Source: Phaffia rhodozyma (lineage: Eukaryota; Basidiomycota; Tremellomycetes; Cystofilobasidiales; Mrakiaceae). Taken from it: DNA of 64,000 nt. Below, piece by piece: positions 47,039 through 58,577 of this stretch. Where the stretch lies: positions 1,939,501-2,003,500 of the forward strand of contig JACGZH010000003.1 in the NCBI GenBank assembly GCA_014706385.1. Reading direction: 5' to 3'. The notes beneath the pieces are model-generated. The model saw only the letters and a list, made by a program, of their open reading frames with translations. It searched no databases and was not told the DNA's origin. A program made the position numbers and the translations under genes. The first letter of the stretch is position 1. Every line of letters begins with the position of its first letter.

Positions 47039-47978
47039 TGGCCAATTGGATGTCTATGATTTAATACACCCGAACCCTTCTGGATTTTTTTGGCGTGAGA
47101 AAGAGAGAGAGAGAAAAAGAATGAAACATAGAGAAGATATAGGAAGAAGGATGGGTAGAACGATAGAGACAGAAGGAGGAATGGACAGAGAGAGTAAACA
47201 GAGAGAGAACAGAATAAATATACATACACATGGAGAGAACACTCGAAGGAACGCACAAAGAGAGAAAGAAGAGATTAGAAGACAGCAAGAGGAAGTCACA
47301 GGGGCTTGAAGAGACAACACATTGGAAAACAACATAGGAAGAGACAAAAAGAAAAGACAATACAGAAAGAAAATAGACAGAACATTAGAGAAGATACAAC
47401 ACGTATCTAATAAACAAGCGGACAAAATGCACGCACACACACACACACACACATACACATACATGCATATACACAAGCCAATAGAAGACATCAGAGAGAT
47501 AATAGAAGAGAGCAGCAGATAGTGGCAGATAACACTACCGGAGAGAACAGCAGCAGTAGTTCCACCAGCCCACCACCACCACCACCAGCAGTCCAATGCA
47601 TCACCACTCAAGCCAATAGAGAACAAAGCAGAGTAATAGGGAGGCGAGACATAGGACACATGTAAACCACACGTGACTATGAGGGTCTCCACACAGCCAC
47701 AATCTATTGCTCCGACCTACCTGGGCCTGCTCCGATTGGCCGGGTACCTCGGAGGTTACACGTACCTGATCATCGGGACGGATCAAACGGACGAATTACC
47801 GGCGAGCTTTTGTAACCAGTCACAACCAATTTACACACTTGTCCGTCCCTTTTTTAAATGTATTTTCTTCCTTCTTTTTTCTTTTTCTTTCCTCTTGCAC
47901 ATCCATCGTGTTCCTTCTCTCTTTCTTCCTTCTTTCTCTCGTTCTCCATCCTCACTCTGCTCCTCGTCTGCTCTCACC
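46608..47978. promoter_or_regulatory. Long divergent intergenic region between OPT gene and HEM1
   Basis: 1371 nt with no supported gene. Contents: CGGTCATTTCCGATGGG at 46727-46743 joined to CTAACCCTAAC at 46744-46754; a (GT)n tract at about 47007-47036; a 400-nt strongly purine-biased stretch at 47095-47530; a (CA)n tract at about 47430-47454; a (CCA)n cluster at about 47560-47590; reverse CCAAT (ATTGG) at 47735-47739; and a CT-rich block at 47865-47975 just before the HEM1 ATG. CCAAT boxes suit a haem-pathway gene (HAP complex), which is inference. Confidence 0.5.
47006..47036. repeat. (GT)n microsatellite
   Basis: An uninterrupted run of about 15 GT units lies in the OPT/HEM1 intergenic region. 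Similar runs occur at 18527-18555 (GT) and 59167-59190 (CA). Confidence 0.85.
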
Positions 47979-50768
47979 ATGCATCCTATCCCTGCCTGCC
48001 TCACCAGATTCAAAGGTGTCTGCCCGTTCTTGAGCAAGACATCGACTTCCCAGCTCCGATCGTTCGCGTCAACCCCTAGTCCGCTCTCGCCCGCATTCAA
48101 CCGGTTGACAGCTCAGGCCATCGGATGCCCTGTTATGGGTCCTGCCTTGGAACAGGTTAGCCTCTTCCTTTCGTCTTCTTTTCTTTGCGTGTTCTCTCTC
48201 TTCTCTTCCGATCCAGGCTCGGAGGAGCTATTGGTGCTGGTTTCCCTCCTTTCAAAGAGGGCAAATTAGTCAAAGAAATCCCCCCACCACAACCTGCAAT
48301 CGGTCTCCCCGATGAGATCGGCCCAGCATACAAATGCCCTTTCCTTTTGCCTTGCCACTCGTCTTGCCTTTCTCCAAGGCAAACATGTATTTCGTCTGTT
48401 CCCAACTCCCATTTTGAAAACCGTCTCTCTCGGTAGACACTAAACTCGACTGTTCCTCTCACTCTTCCCGAATTTCCGTTTTTTTCCAATTCTTTTCCTT
48501 TGTTTATTGACTCTCCTCTCATTCGTCGGTTTCGTTTTCTCAACTCCTTTTTTTTTCTTCCTCTATTCTTTTTTTAATTCCCTTCTCCCTTCGCAACCTC
48601 ATCGAAAAGGCAAACGGAGGTCCTCTCCCATCTGGTTCATCTCGATCCTTCTCCACCGGATGCCCTGGACAACAGAGTGCACCTGGTCGAGGTTCCATTC
48701 ATGCTTACGCCAACAGAACTCATAGCCGACCTACTGTCGTCGTCACCGCTGAGGATGTCGAGCAACTTCACCGAGTATGTCTTGTTACCTTCCCTTTTCT
48801 ATTTCCCTCGTTGTATGTTGTTATGACCTTCAACTAATTCAATAACCCCGCCCTTCAACCTCTCTTTCCCTCCAGCAACAAGGCGTCCTGATCGCCTCCG
48901 ACCAGTTTACCGGCGGAAAATGCCCCCACGCCCACCTGGCAGCTAAGGCCGTCGCCGAGGTTCACGCCATCAATAAAAACAAGGTTGCCGCCAGCTCACC
49001 GGACAGCTTCAACTACGAGGGTTTCTATGGTAAAGAGCTGGACAAGAAGCACAAGGACAAGTTAGTATCTTTTCTTCTTCCTCTTTCTCTTTTCACTCTG
49101 CTCTATCCGATGAATCACTTCTCTGACAATCGATCGCCATCTCTCCGTTCCTCTTCCTCACTCCTAGATCCTACCGATACTTCAACAACATCAACCGATT
49201 GGCTGCCAAGTTCCCCGTTGCCCACACCGCCAACCCCAGAGATGAGGTCGATGTGTGGTGCTCGAACGATTACCTCGGCATGAGTAAGAGTACTGTGGTC
49301 GTTGAGATCATGAAGTCAGTCACAGCTCCTTTTCCCCTCTGTTCATCTACACGCCTCCGTTGCTTATCTTCCTTTCCTTTTCCCCAGGCGAACACTCACA
49401 AAATACGGTCACGGTGCAGGAGGAACCCGAAACATTGCCGGAAACGGTTCTCTCCACCTTGCACTCGAGGACGAACTGGCCGCCCTTCACCGAAAACCCT
49501 CGGCTCTTGTCTTTTCTTCGTGCTACGTTGCTAACGACGCCACCCTCGCCACCCTCGGCTCAAAGCTTCCCGGCTGTGTCTACTTCTCCGATTCATCTAA
49601 CCACGCCTCCATGATTGAGGGAATCAGACACTCTGGAGCAAAGAAGGAGATCTGGAAGCACAACAATCTGACCGATCTCGAGGCAAAGCTTGCCAAGTAC
49701 CCGAAAGAGACCCCTAAGATCATCGCGTTCGAGAGTGTGTACTCTATGTGTGGTAGTGTTGCCCCGATCGAGGCCATTTGTGACTTGGCCGACAAGTATG
49801 GAGCGTTGACATTCCTGGACGAGGTCCACGCCGTTGGCATGTACGGTCCCCGAGGAGCCGGTGTCGCTGAGCACCTTGATTACGAGGCACACCTCGCCGC
49901 CGGTGACTCTCCCCATGCTATTCCTGGGTCTGTTATGGATCGGGTCGATATCATCACCGGTACCCTCGGTAAGGCCTGGGGTGGAGTTGGTGGTTACATC
50001 GCCGGTTCCGCTGACATGGTCGATCTCATCCGATCCTACGCCGCTGGGTTCATCTTTACCACCTCGCTTCCTCCGGCAAACGTGGCGGGTGCCCGGGCGG
50101 CCGTTGCCTATCAGAGTGCCTATCTCGGAGATCGAAGGCTCCAGCAGATTAACACCAGAGCTCTCAAGACTGAGCTCGATAAGAAGGGTATCCCCTACGT
50201 TCCTGGACCGTCTCACATCATCCCCGTCCTCGTCGGTGATGCCGGCCTGGCCAAGCAGGCCTCGGACACGCTTCTCAACGAGCACGGAATCTACGTTCAG
50301 TCAATCAACTACCCGACCGTTCCTGTTGGGGAGGAGCGATTGAGGATTACGCCCACCCCCGGTCACACCGCTGAGCAGTTGGCCCACCTTTTGGGTGCGA
50401 TCGAGTCTGTGTTCAACAAGCTTGGACTCAAGCGAACGGCCGATTGGGCAGCTATCGGTGGTCGAGCCGGCGTCGGTTCACCCTCTGCTGAGGAGGTCAA
50501 GCCGTTGTGGACAAACGAGCAGCTCGGTCTTCTTGACGGCTCAGCCCCGGTTGTTCTCCGAAACGGAAAGAAGATGGTGACCGATCTAGACGCAGCTGAG
50601 ATCGCGCTCCGAAGGTTCCACCGGTTGTTGGGTCCTGCCAAGGTCAAAGCTGAGGTTGTCTCTGTCGAGTTTGACAACGTGTCTACCGTTGACATTCACT
50701 CCGGTCAGAGCGCGTTGACTCAGCGAGGAGCAGCCTCGGAGAGGAGGTCTGTCGAGGCCAGGGCCTAA
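47979..50768 (+). CDS. HEM1: 5-aminolevulinate synthase, mitochondrial
   Basis: Five exons resolve by phase: 47979-48155, 48610-48774, 48876-49060, 49168-49314 and 49388-50768. They give about 684 residues. The presequence contains [10 protein letters not shown] and [10 protein letters not shown]; two more Cys-Pro pairs follow (STGCPGQ, GGKCPHA). These are heme-regulatory-motif-like and sit where other ALAS proteins carry them. The catalytic core is [87 protein letters not shown] and the PLP lysine motif [10 protein letters not shown]. The enzyme condenses glycine and succinyl-CoA in the matrix, the first step of haem synthesis. The first intron (48156-48609) is unusually long at 454 nt and contains a conspicuous open stretch. 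CT-rich sequence precedes the ATG. Confidence 0.96.
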
Positions 50769-51323
50769 GTGCCAGGTCCTTTGTCTCTGACTTTCCTCTT
50801 TTTTTCTTTTTGGTTTCTTTATCCTTGCTTTCCTACGTTCATGCTTCCCTCATCCTTCTTTGTCGTCCATCTGCGTTCATCCTTGTTGTTTTTGCTCTTT
50901 GAGCTCTTTTCTCTGTCTCGTTCATATCCCTTGTTACCTCTTCTCTCTATTTCTTAGGGAAACACTTTCTGTTATCCTATCCGAATGTACCGATAACCTC
51001 CCTGGTCTTTCTTCGTCAACGAGACAGAACATACAAAAGAGAACACGATGGACAAAAAGAACAACCAGAAAGGACAGGATGAAAGCAGGATAAAATAGGC
51101 TTTGAAAAAGAAAAAGAAACAAAGTCAGGCGTAGGGCTCAGGCTACTCGACAACGAGTCTGTAGATGATGTCCATTGATAAATTTAGAATAATACATCGA
51201 CAAATCTATATCCATTTCCGTTTCCTCCTTCCCTGCTCTCTATCGAAAGAAGAAAGAAAAAGGGAAAGGAGAAAAAAAGAAATCAAAGATTAAGATCAAA
51301 GTAGAATATGTCTTTCTTATCCT
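50769..51323. other. Convergent intergenic region (3' flanks)
   Basis: 555 nt lie between the HEM1 and hydrolase stop codons. T/C-rich sequence continues to 50960, then A/G-rich sequence. No gene or structured element is recognised. Confidence 0.45.
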
Positions 51324-53331
51324 CTACTTTCGACCCAACTTGTCCACGAGGAACTCCAAACCGGGCAACGTCCCTTTGATCCAGTTCGATCCATCCAACT
51401 CGTTCTGTGGGCCTCCCTATACGATCCAATCATCGATCGGATCCGGCAACGGCAAAAGATAAAGGAGGTGGAGTTTCAGTCATCGCTCGCTCGTTTGCTC
51501 ACTTACTTGGGGCCGTCACACAGGCTACCGACATACCTTTCGATCGTACGCGTGAGGCGCCCCGTCGACCCTCATGGTGCCCACCTCGACCCCGAGCTCT
51601 TCGAGCCGTTTGGCAAACAACCAGGACTGACTGCACGGGACGAGCATGTCGATCTGGGGGACGATGAAGAACGAGGGTGGGAAGTCGGCCGTCGCTAGGA
51701 AGGCGGGCGAGAAGCTCGTTCGGGTCTCTTGATCGTCTGGCAAGTCAGCGGGCAACAGGGTCGCGATGAGTGAACCGGCGAGTAAAAGCTGAAGGTGAAC
51801 GTTTCGTGGGTTTGAGATGGGTGTTTTGATGTCATCCATCGAAAAAAAAAAGTTCATCCAGGACAAGGGATTAGCATCACGTTCAGAGAAAGGTGGCCAC
51901 CCCTTGGAGAGATTTATTTCGTAAGGGAAGACTTACAGCGTGCAGGTAAACCTTCCTCGCCGACGTATCGGGCATTCTGCATAGTTCGACACGCACACAC
52001 ACAGCAACCCGACCTGTCAATTAATGGTTCAAAACAAAGAATTAAAGGAGAGGCTATAAGAGAAATACGTAAAGATGAAGATAAAGATGGAGATCCACTC
52101 ACAAAGTCGGAGCACCGATAACGATCTCTTGGTCCCGAAGCTGGTTCATATAAGCAATCTCCTCCGGCTTGCATCCTAACATGTAGGCCTCCTTCGGAGC
52201 GGGCGAGATCTGCAACAAGTCGAAGAGACCGTAGAAGAGGAGTAGAGCCTTCGGCTTTGTTTGCAATGCCTGTGGATGGAGAGAAGGAGAGTTCGTCAGC
52301 AAGGAGCGTAGGGATGTTCAGACTAGATAGAAAGAAGGAAACGAACGAGCATTGCAGCAAGGTAGGAGCCGGCGCTGATAGATCAAGAAAGAGGTGAGCC
52401 ATCAGTCTGACAGATAGACTTTTGTGGAACGAAGCAAGTGCATTCGAACGATAACAAGCAGAAGAAGAAGAAGAAGAAAAGAGAAAACATCCTTACGAAT
52501 ACCCGCCGAAAGCAATGTTGTCTTTGTCGAGTTCACCCTGATCGTATCCATCCTTCTTCAACAGATCGTTCAGATCCGATCGGATGAAATCGTAGGCACT
52601 CTGACAATCCGCAATCATCTCCACGAACCCAACACTGTAGTTCAAAATAGATGCCATCACACAGTCAACACAAATGCATCGGCCATCAAAACACAGAGAG
52701 ATCCACGTACTGAGGGGCTTTCCGATAATCAACATCAACCACTGCGATTCCCTTTTCCAACAAATAGTTGATCTGATGATCAGGTATCTCTCCTCGTTCT
52801 CCGACGATGAAAGCTCCGCCATGGATCAACAATGCTGTTCGAACGAACACATGGACAAGACAACAAGTGAGTGCGCGGATGGATGTGGGCTCAATGAGAT
52901 ACAACGAATGTGATCAACAATCCAACTTACCTACGGGAGTCTTCCCGCCTTCGGAGGGAGAGACCGATGGTAGATAGACATCGATGTAACATCCACCGGA
53001 GCAATGGCCTTCAATCTCCTTGAAAAGATACGTCTTGGGAGGGCTCAACAAGGTCATGGCTGTGAGAATCTTACTAGTATATGAACGACAAACGAGGATG
53101 GGATGATAGTTCAATCGATAAAGAAGAAACTGATCCCTCTGCCCATCTCTTTTGAACCCGTCCGCGACGGGGGAGGGGGAAAAACTGTTGAGATGAATGG
53201 GACGTTGGGGCGAGACGGGCAGAAGGGGAAAGAATTCTCGGATAGCTTGTTAGGCGGCTACGCTGAATTTCTTTACCCGGCGGTGATTTTTCCAAGATTT
53301 CGGCTCCGAGTTTCATAACATCATCATTCAT
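51324..53331 (-). CDS. Alpha/beta hydrolase, HSL-like (hydrolase fold-3) esterase/lipase
   Basis: The proposed ATG at 53331 gives MNDDVMKLGAEILEKSPP, spliced to AMTLLSPPKTYLFKEIEGHC. A later in-frame ATG (53056) is an alternative start. Family features in order: YIDVYLPS; oxyanion HGG motif LLIHGGAFIVGERGEIPDHQ; VVDVDYRKAPQ; FVEMIADCQSAYDFIRSDL; nucleophile elbow FGGYSAGSYLA (Ser of G-Y-S-A-G); TKPKALLLFYGLFDLL; acid region FFIVPQIDMLVPCSQS; and catalytic His in VDGAPHAYDRK. The C-terminus is GLEFLVDKLGRK. That is a complete Ser-Asp-His triad layout. The substrate is unknown; I see no secretion signal or membrane helix. Its proposed start is only 30 bp from the TAF6 stop on the same strand. 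Confidence 0.82.
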
Positions 53332-53361
53332 ACATTGTCATCATCGCCGCATCAGTGTAGT

Positions 53362-56216
53362 CTAGTTGATCTCTTCCATATCCTCGTCCATATCTTCATC
53401 CCCGTCCGCATCCTTCTCTGTTTGATCTCCACCGGTTTGAACAGAAGGCAGAGGTGGAAGACTCTGATGCGGTTGAGGTTGCGTTGGTCGATAAGGTTGC
53501 TGTCGAGACGTCCTCAGATTGACGATGAGCTCATCCTCATTTCCGTCCGTCTCGTTCTTTGCCTGGTCCGCTCGATCACGAGCACTGCTTACAATGTTGA
53601 CCAGTCCTTCGGACAGCCACTGGTCGGTAGCAAGGATAGGAGCGAACGTTGGTCCGAAGATGATCGTTAGCGTGTTAATAAAGTTTGGGTCCGTCAACGG
53701 CATGGGAGGTGGGCGGGGAGTTGGGAGAAGAACCGACAGCGTAGCCTGAGAGCCAAACATACACGCACGGACAAACGATCAATAAAGAAGCCTGGTTCAA
53801 AGAAATAAATAGTGCTGAAAGACGCAAGGGAACGTACAACACCAGCACGAATAACGGCATCTCTCTCTTCTGGTCTCCACGGTTCTCGCTCCCAAACTTC
53901 TCCCCATGCCTTGACACCCACACCACCAGGTTCTCGAGTCCGAGATTTCGATGTCCGGAACCCGATATCACCCCATAATCCTTTCCGGAGACCCTCTTTC
54001 CCGATGGCTGCCAGTCCCAGCAGAGCACCTTCCACACGACCGGGTGGGTTCGGAGGCGCAAGAGACCGGAGAAGAGTTTTAGTTAAACCTACATAGAATA
54101 CCAAGGAAAGCTCGTGGGTCAGGAAGGGGCAGAAGAACAGAAATCATGAGCGAGGAAACAAAAGGAGGGAAAGTCAAAGAAGAGAGATACGAACGAGGGA
54201 CAAGGGTCTCATAGACGTTTCCAAACTCGTTCACCAACACCTGGAGCACTTGACCTGCTAGTCGACGGATGTCCGAAGCGGATGGATGACTGATCGGTTT
54301 GCCTTCAGGCGTGGTCGGATGGTGCTGGTAGAGCGGGTATGTAAGAAGAGGCGTCAACAGAGGGGGTAAGAGTTGGTGAAGCTATTAGCCACAAATGAAT
54401 GAGGTGAAAAGAAGATGAGATAACATTCAGTGCATTATTCAGAGGTTGTTTGCGAAGAATGACAAAGCCCAAAGACTCACGAAAGGCTCTAGGAACAGAG
54501 TCTGGTTAGCCAAGATTGCGTTGATAGCATCTAGCACATATGATAGCTGTAGCAAGTTTCCAAGATTTTGGATGACCTAGATTCGAGTAGAAAGCCCATC
54601 CGGTCAGCTCGGTCATGATGTTATCGATGTAGAAGAAACCAAGAAATAGACGTGTAAGACTCGGAGACGACGTACTCTCTCACCGATCCACCTGACAAGG
54701 TATACCACCAGCCCTTGTAGCCCAGTATCGCCTCTCAGACTCGCCAACGCAGCCAACCGAGCTCTCTCCAGATCAGTCAGTTCACCCGTTGTCCCAGCAG
54801 GTGGATGAGTTTGCACCGGTACTGGAGCCGGCGCTTCGCCTTCCGCACCAGTCCCCGCTCCAGCTGGAAGGCCCGTATCCATCGGCAAGAGCGCTTTGGT
54901 CAACCTAGAGAAGTAGAGCTGCAGTTCCTGAGACAAGTTCGGTTTCGTCTTGTTGATTGGGATTTGACCACCATTCACGATTCCAGCGCTTGATCCTCCA
55001 CCAGCCGTCGTCGCGCTCGAGCCAGATACACCATTGGCCATCGCCGACGGATCTTCACTGGACAGTTGAGGATTTACCCTGTAGGCGTGATGGTCAGGCG
55101 CCACGTTCTCTGGCACACGAGGCATGATGCCTTCCACAGCTAACCAATGGGCCGTCCAGCGGACGCCTCCGTTGACTAGACCTGGCGGTCGTTCCTGGAG
55201 AAGTTTTGCAAAATCGATCTCTTGATCTTGGAGGTAGTACAATTGGTCAACCGTAGTGGACGAAGCGTTGGCAGATGATTTGTTTTTGGATAAAGAGGAA
55301 GCCACCTCGGATGCTCGGAGAGGAGCGAACGTCGGGTGGGATGAAGAAGGTAACGGGAGATGTCCGTAGATTGGCTATAGAGAGGATGCAAGAGATTACA
55401 TATGCTCGCATAGTTAGATATCTATGAAGCTGGAATGAGGGAAAACTTCAAAGCAAAGTCTTTGCAAAGAGGAAGAAACATACTTCAACGTTCAATATTT
55501 CCAGAGCATTATTCACATCGGACGGGAGCATCGTCTGTCGCTTTGAATGTTTCATAAACTTGTGCGCTTCCTAAAATCAGACAGACGTTTCCAGGTAGAA
55601 CAAAGACACACGGATCAACATAACACAGGTCAGACAAGGCCTTCCTCCTATGCATTTCTCATCAAGAAAACGGCAAGATGAGGATATAAAGAAAGAAAGT
55701 GACGCACCTCGATCACTTGATGTAATCTGAACTCTACGTCTCCAGCTAACGCAACCGCTACGCTTTCATCCAACTTGGCAATCCCTATCGACTCGGCCGA
55801 TAACTAGGAACCCGATAGTCCATCAGTTCATTCGTCCATGTCAATGAAGAAAAAGCCCAAAGGGAGAAAAGAAGGGGTTCCATCACAAACACGTAGAGGC
55901 AAAGCACGTCGCGTTCAGTTTCGATCTAACTTTACGCAGAAGAAGGGGGGGGGGGGGAGAGAACATGAACGAAATCAAGCCAACCTACCCGAACGCTTTC
56001 AGAGGTATAAAGTCCGGCTGTAGCTACCGGCTTAGCTTTTAGAGATGCGAAAGGAGCACTACTCGGTCCGGCTGAAGTAGTAGCGATACCGTTGGATGCA
56101 GATCCCGCCAGAGCCGAACCAGAAGAAGGAGTAGCTATCGATGAATTAGGGTTTAAAAGACCTCCCGTTCGAGGTGGAACCGAGGTTGCAGCTGATGGTG
56201 GGTTGGGTTCTGGCAT
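53362..56216 (-). CDS. TAF6: TFIID subunit TAF6 (histone-fold, HEAT)
   Basis: The ATG at 56216 gives MPEPNPPSAATSVPPRTGGL, a low-complexity leader. It splices into the histone fold: ESIGIAKLDESVAVALAGDV, EFRLHQVIEEAHKFMKHSKR and QTMLPSDVNNALEILNVEPI, then YGHLPLPSSSHPTFAPLRA. QLYYLQDQEIDFAKLLQERP and VRWTAHWLAVEGIMPRVPEN follow, the fixed TAF6 linker. Then come an extra Ala/Gly/Pro-rich loop and NLSQELQLYFSRLTKALLP, leading into the HEAT-repeat half near 53800-54550. The acidic end is DGDEDMDEDMEEIN, with the stop at 53362-53364. TAF6 pairs with TAF9 through its histone fold in TFIID (and in SAGA in some species), positioning RNA polymerase II at promoters. Many small introns are present; middle borders are approximate. 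Confidence 0.9.
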
Positions 56217-56933
56217 GTAAACTGTTTGGACCAAGAGTAGACCGAACAGATATAGATCACAAGCACGACGAATCTGGATGATGGATGGATGGAGCGAAAG
56301 GAGGTTGTGTCGTTTACGTTTGAGGATGAATCCCAACAAGGAAAGATCAACCGGTTACTAACCGGACAGTCAAGTCGGGCTTTCGAGGGTTGAAGCTCTT
56401 CGTTTTACAGTAGTAAGAAACTAGTGAGTTCAACCTCTTTAGATAATGTCGGCTGAGTGAGTAGCGCAGATCATGTCTGAGCGTACATGGTCGTTCTGTT
56501 TGGTGTCGGACACAGATGGAGACGGCACAGAAGTTTCAAGGCAAGGAAATTGGTCGAGTAGAAAGATTTACGCGCTACAACAGCTCTACAGCAGCACTCA
56601 GACTTCCTAATCTTTGTTTGATAGAATATGCATATTGACAATGGAAGGGCAGAGAAGTGCGGTGAAGGATGTTTGTTCAAGCTAGACTGTTAGCCGAGTT
56701 CCATTGATGTATGTATGCCATCTTCAAGTCATTCTTAGTCAAGCATGTGTCAAAAGATTGTGCCAGAAGCGTTGATGAGAATGTGTTATGTCGAAAGTGC
56801 ATTGGAGACATTTATCATATCGACAAGCCACTGAGAGGTCCGCTCGTGGAATTTACGATCGGGGCTTCTCCTAAAGATTCGACGCAGGGTTAAAAAGAAA
56901 GCTCGTCAGCGATGTTTCAAGTACAGCTTAATC
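56217..56933. promoter_or_regulatory. TAF6 promoter and RPS23 3' flank
   Basis: 717 nt between two minus-strand genes. Short open frames on both strands lack coding character. No tRNA-like or repeated element is found. Confidence 0.4.
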
Positions 56934-58276
56934 TTACGGGTCAGAACGAACCTTCTTCTCCTTCCAGAGAGCGAGGAGACCGACACCGGAAACCTTGACG
57001 ACCTTGAATCGGACTCCGGGAATATCTCCCTTAGCCTTTCCTCGTCGACCGAAACCGGAGATAAGAACCTCGTCGTTCTCATCAAGGAAGTTCTGAACGT
57101 TGAAATCACAGAGAAGCATTAGCCGACCATTCTAAAAGATGAACCTACTGAGCTCCCCTAACAGGAACACTGTGATCTAATCGATCCAACATGCAGGAGC
57201 AAAGAGATGCGGTACTCACGAGGCAACCATCGTTGGGAACGAAAGCGGTGACCTTCTTTCCGTTCTTGATGAGCTGGACTCGGACGCACTTTCGGATGGC
57301 AGAGTTGGGCTGCTTGGCCTCAACTCCGACCTTCTCAAGCACGATTCCCTTGGCGTGGGAAGATCCTCCGGTGGGGGAGGTCTTGTAGATGTTTCCGAGA
57401 GCTCGCTTCTTGTAGGACTTATCGGCCTGTTAAAATCCCTCCGACCCAAAACAAAGCAACGGATTCCATCCAGCCCGCAAAAAAAATGAACAGTTTTTGG
57501 AAGAGCAGACGAGGATGAAGGACGGAGAGTGTTAGAATAAAAAGATGAACAAAAATGATTTGTCGTGGTGATCAGAAAAGTGGTCTTAGATTCCGTGGTC
57601 AAGCAGCCGTCACCAGAGAAAACATACCCATCGGTTCTCCCTTCGGCTGGTTCGGAGCTTTCGGGCGGCGAGCAATCCACGAGGCTTGTTAGCTGTTTAA
57701 AAGTGGACGTTTGATAGGATTTCGTGTGCGTGGGGGAAGGAATAACCGGCGTGGTTTAGAAGCGGTAGGAATTGGAAAGATTGTCAGAAAAGACGGAGGG
57801 TCGATTGGAGATGAGGATGAGAATGAGAGTTCAAGTTGGACGATGTTTCGTAGCGATTGGTGTGAAGCCGAGTACGGGGTTTGGCAGGAAGACAAAGAGG
57901 AGGAAAGAGGGAATTCGGTGGTCAGCGTTCTGTATGTTGAAGATTTCTGTCCTTGGCTCCCCATTGTATCCCAAGTCTATCCAGCATCCATTCCCATGCG
58001 GCTGATCCAGTCACACCCGTCTCGACTGCTCCTCTGTTCAAAGGCTCTCCAGCACATCATCTCGTTGATCCATCATGCCCGATCAAAAGTTTGTCGGCCC
58101 AAAGAGAAGAAAAATCGTACTAACATCCCTATCAAAGTCAAGGGAAACGTGTTCAGACAGGTCAGCCTATCGCTCTTCTTACGTCCATGCACGCTGAAAT
58201 GTCTCTTTCAACATCCCATTCTATACGACATCCCATCCAGGTCTGTCGACCAACAAAGACATTAGGAACGTACCAT
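56934..58276 (-). CDS. RPS23: 40S ribosomal protein uS12 (RPS23)
   Basis: The proposed exons are 58274-58276 (ATG alone, donor GTACGT), 57628-57684, 57220-57426 and 56934-57092, giving 141 residues. Sequence order: [88 protein letters not shown], then [20 protein letters not shown] and [20 protein letters not shown]. These are near-identical to eukaryotic uS12. The decoding-centre loop [10 protein letters not shown], whose proline is hydroxylated in other eukaryotes, is intact. The protein lines the ribosomal decoding site. An ATG-only first exon is common in ribosomal-protein genes, but the 589-nt first intron is long and the start is inferred. An alternative acceptor eight bases earlier would give an N-terminus NKPRG but needs an ATG-G exon that I do not find. 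Confidence 0.92.
57685..58273 (-). other. Long first intron of RPS23
   Basis: This 589-nt interval separates the proposed ATG exon from exon 2. It is far longer than the other introns here (50-120 nt). Plus-strand open frames across it have no family match. Introns of ribosomal-protein genes often host snoRNAs, but I found no convincing C/D box pair. Confidence 0.4.
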
Positions 58277-58357
58277 CTTGAAGGTGTAGCTTGAAGTTTT
58301 CCGTAGTGGGCTTTCTCACGCGTGTCTGCTAATTGCCCAGAGAGCAAGAATCGACAA

Positions 58358-58390
58358 AAAAGTCAGGGCGGATTGACGGCCCTGACTTTT
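58358..58390. repeat. Perfect 11-bp inverted repeat (hairpin)
   Basis: AAAAGTCAGGG at 58358-58368 is the exact reverse complement of CCCTGACTTTT at 58380-58390, with an 11-nt loop. It stands about 80 bp upstream of the RPS23 ATG. Confidence 0.85.
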
Positions 58391-58577
58391 GCTGGCGGCT
58401 GTCTGACCTCGCTCGACGTTTTCTCTAATGGCTCTCGCTGAATTTTGTAGTCTTTATTTGTAATCGATTTCTATTGCCGTCTCGTTCGAACGTTTCTTCT
58501 TTTTCTAGTCTTTCTTTGTACTGTGTCTGCTGTCTTTTCCTAATGCTTTTCTCCCGCGGGGTTTCCTAGTGCCTTTT

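Noticed and set aside
47054..47692. Minus-strand frame of 212 codons
   Set aside because: It is composed of the complement of purine-rich and CA/GT repeats, with no family resemblance and extreme Ser/Leu/Phe bias.
57711..58265. Plus-strand frame of 184 codons in the RPS23 intron
   Set aside because: No conserved motif or coding bias; the interval is accounted for as the long first intron of RPS23.
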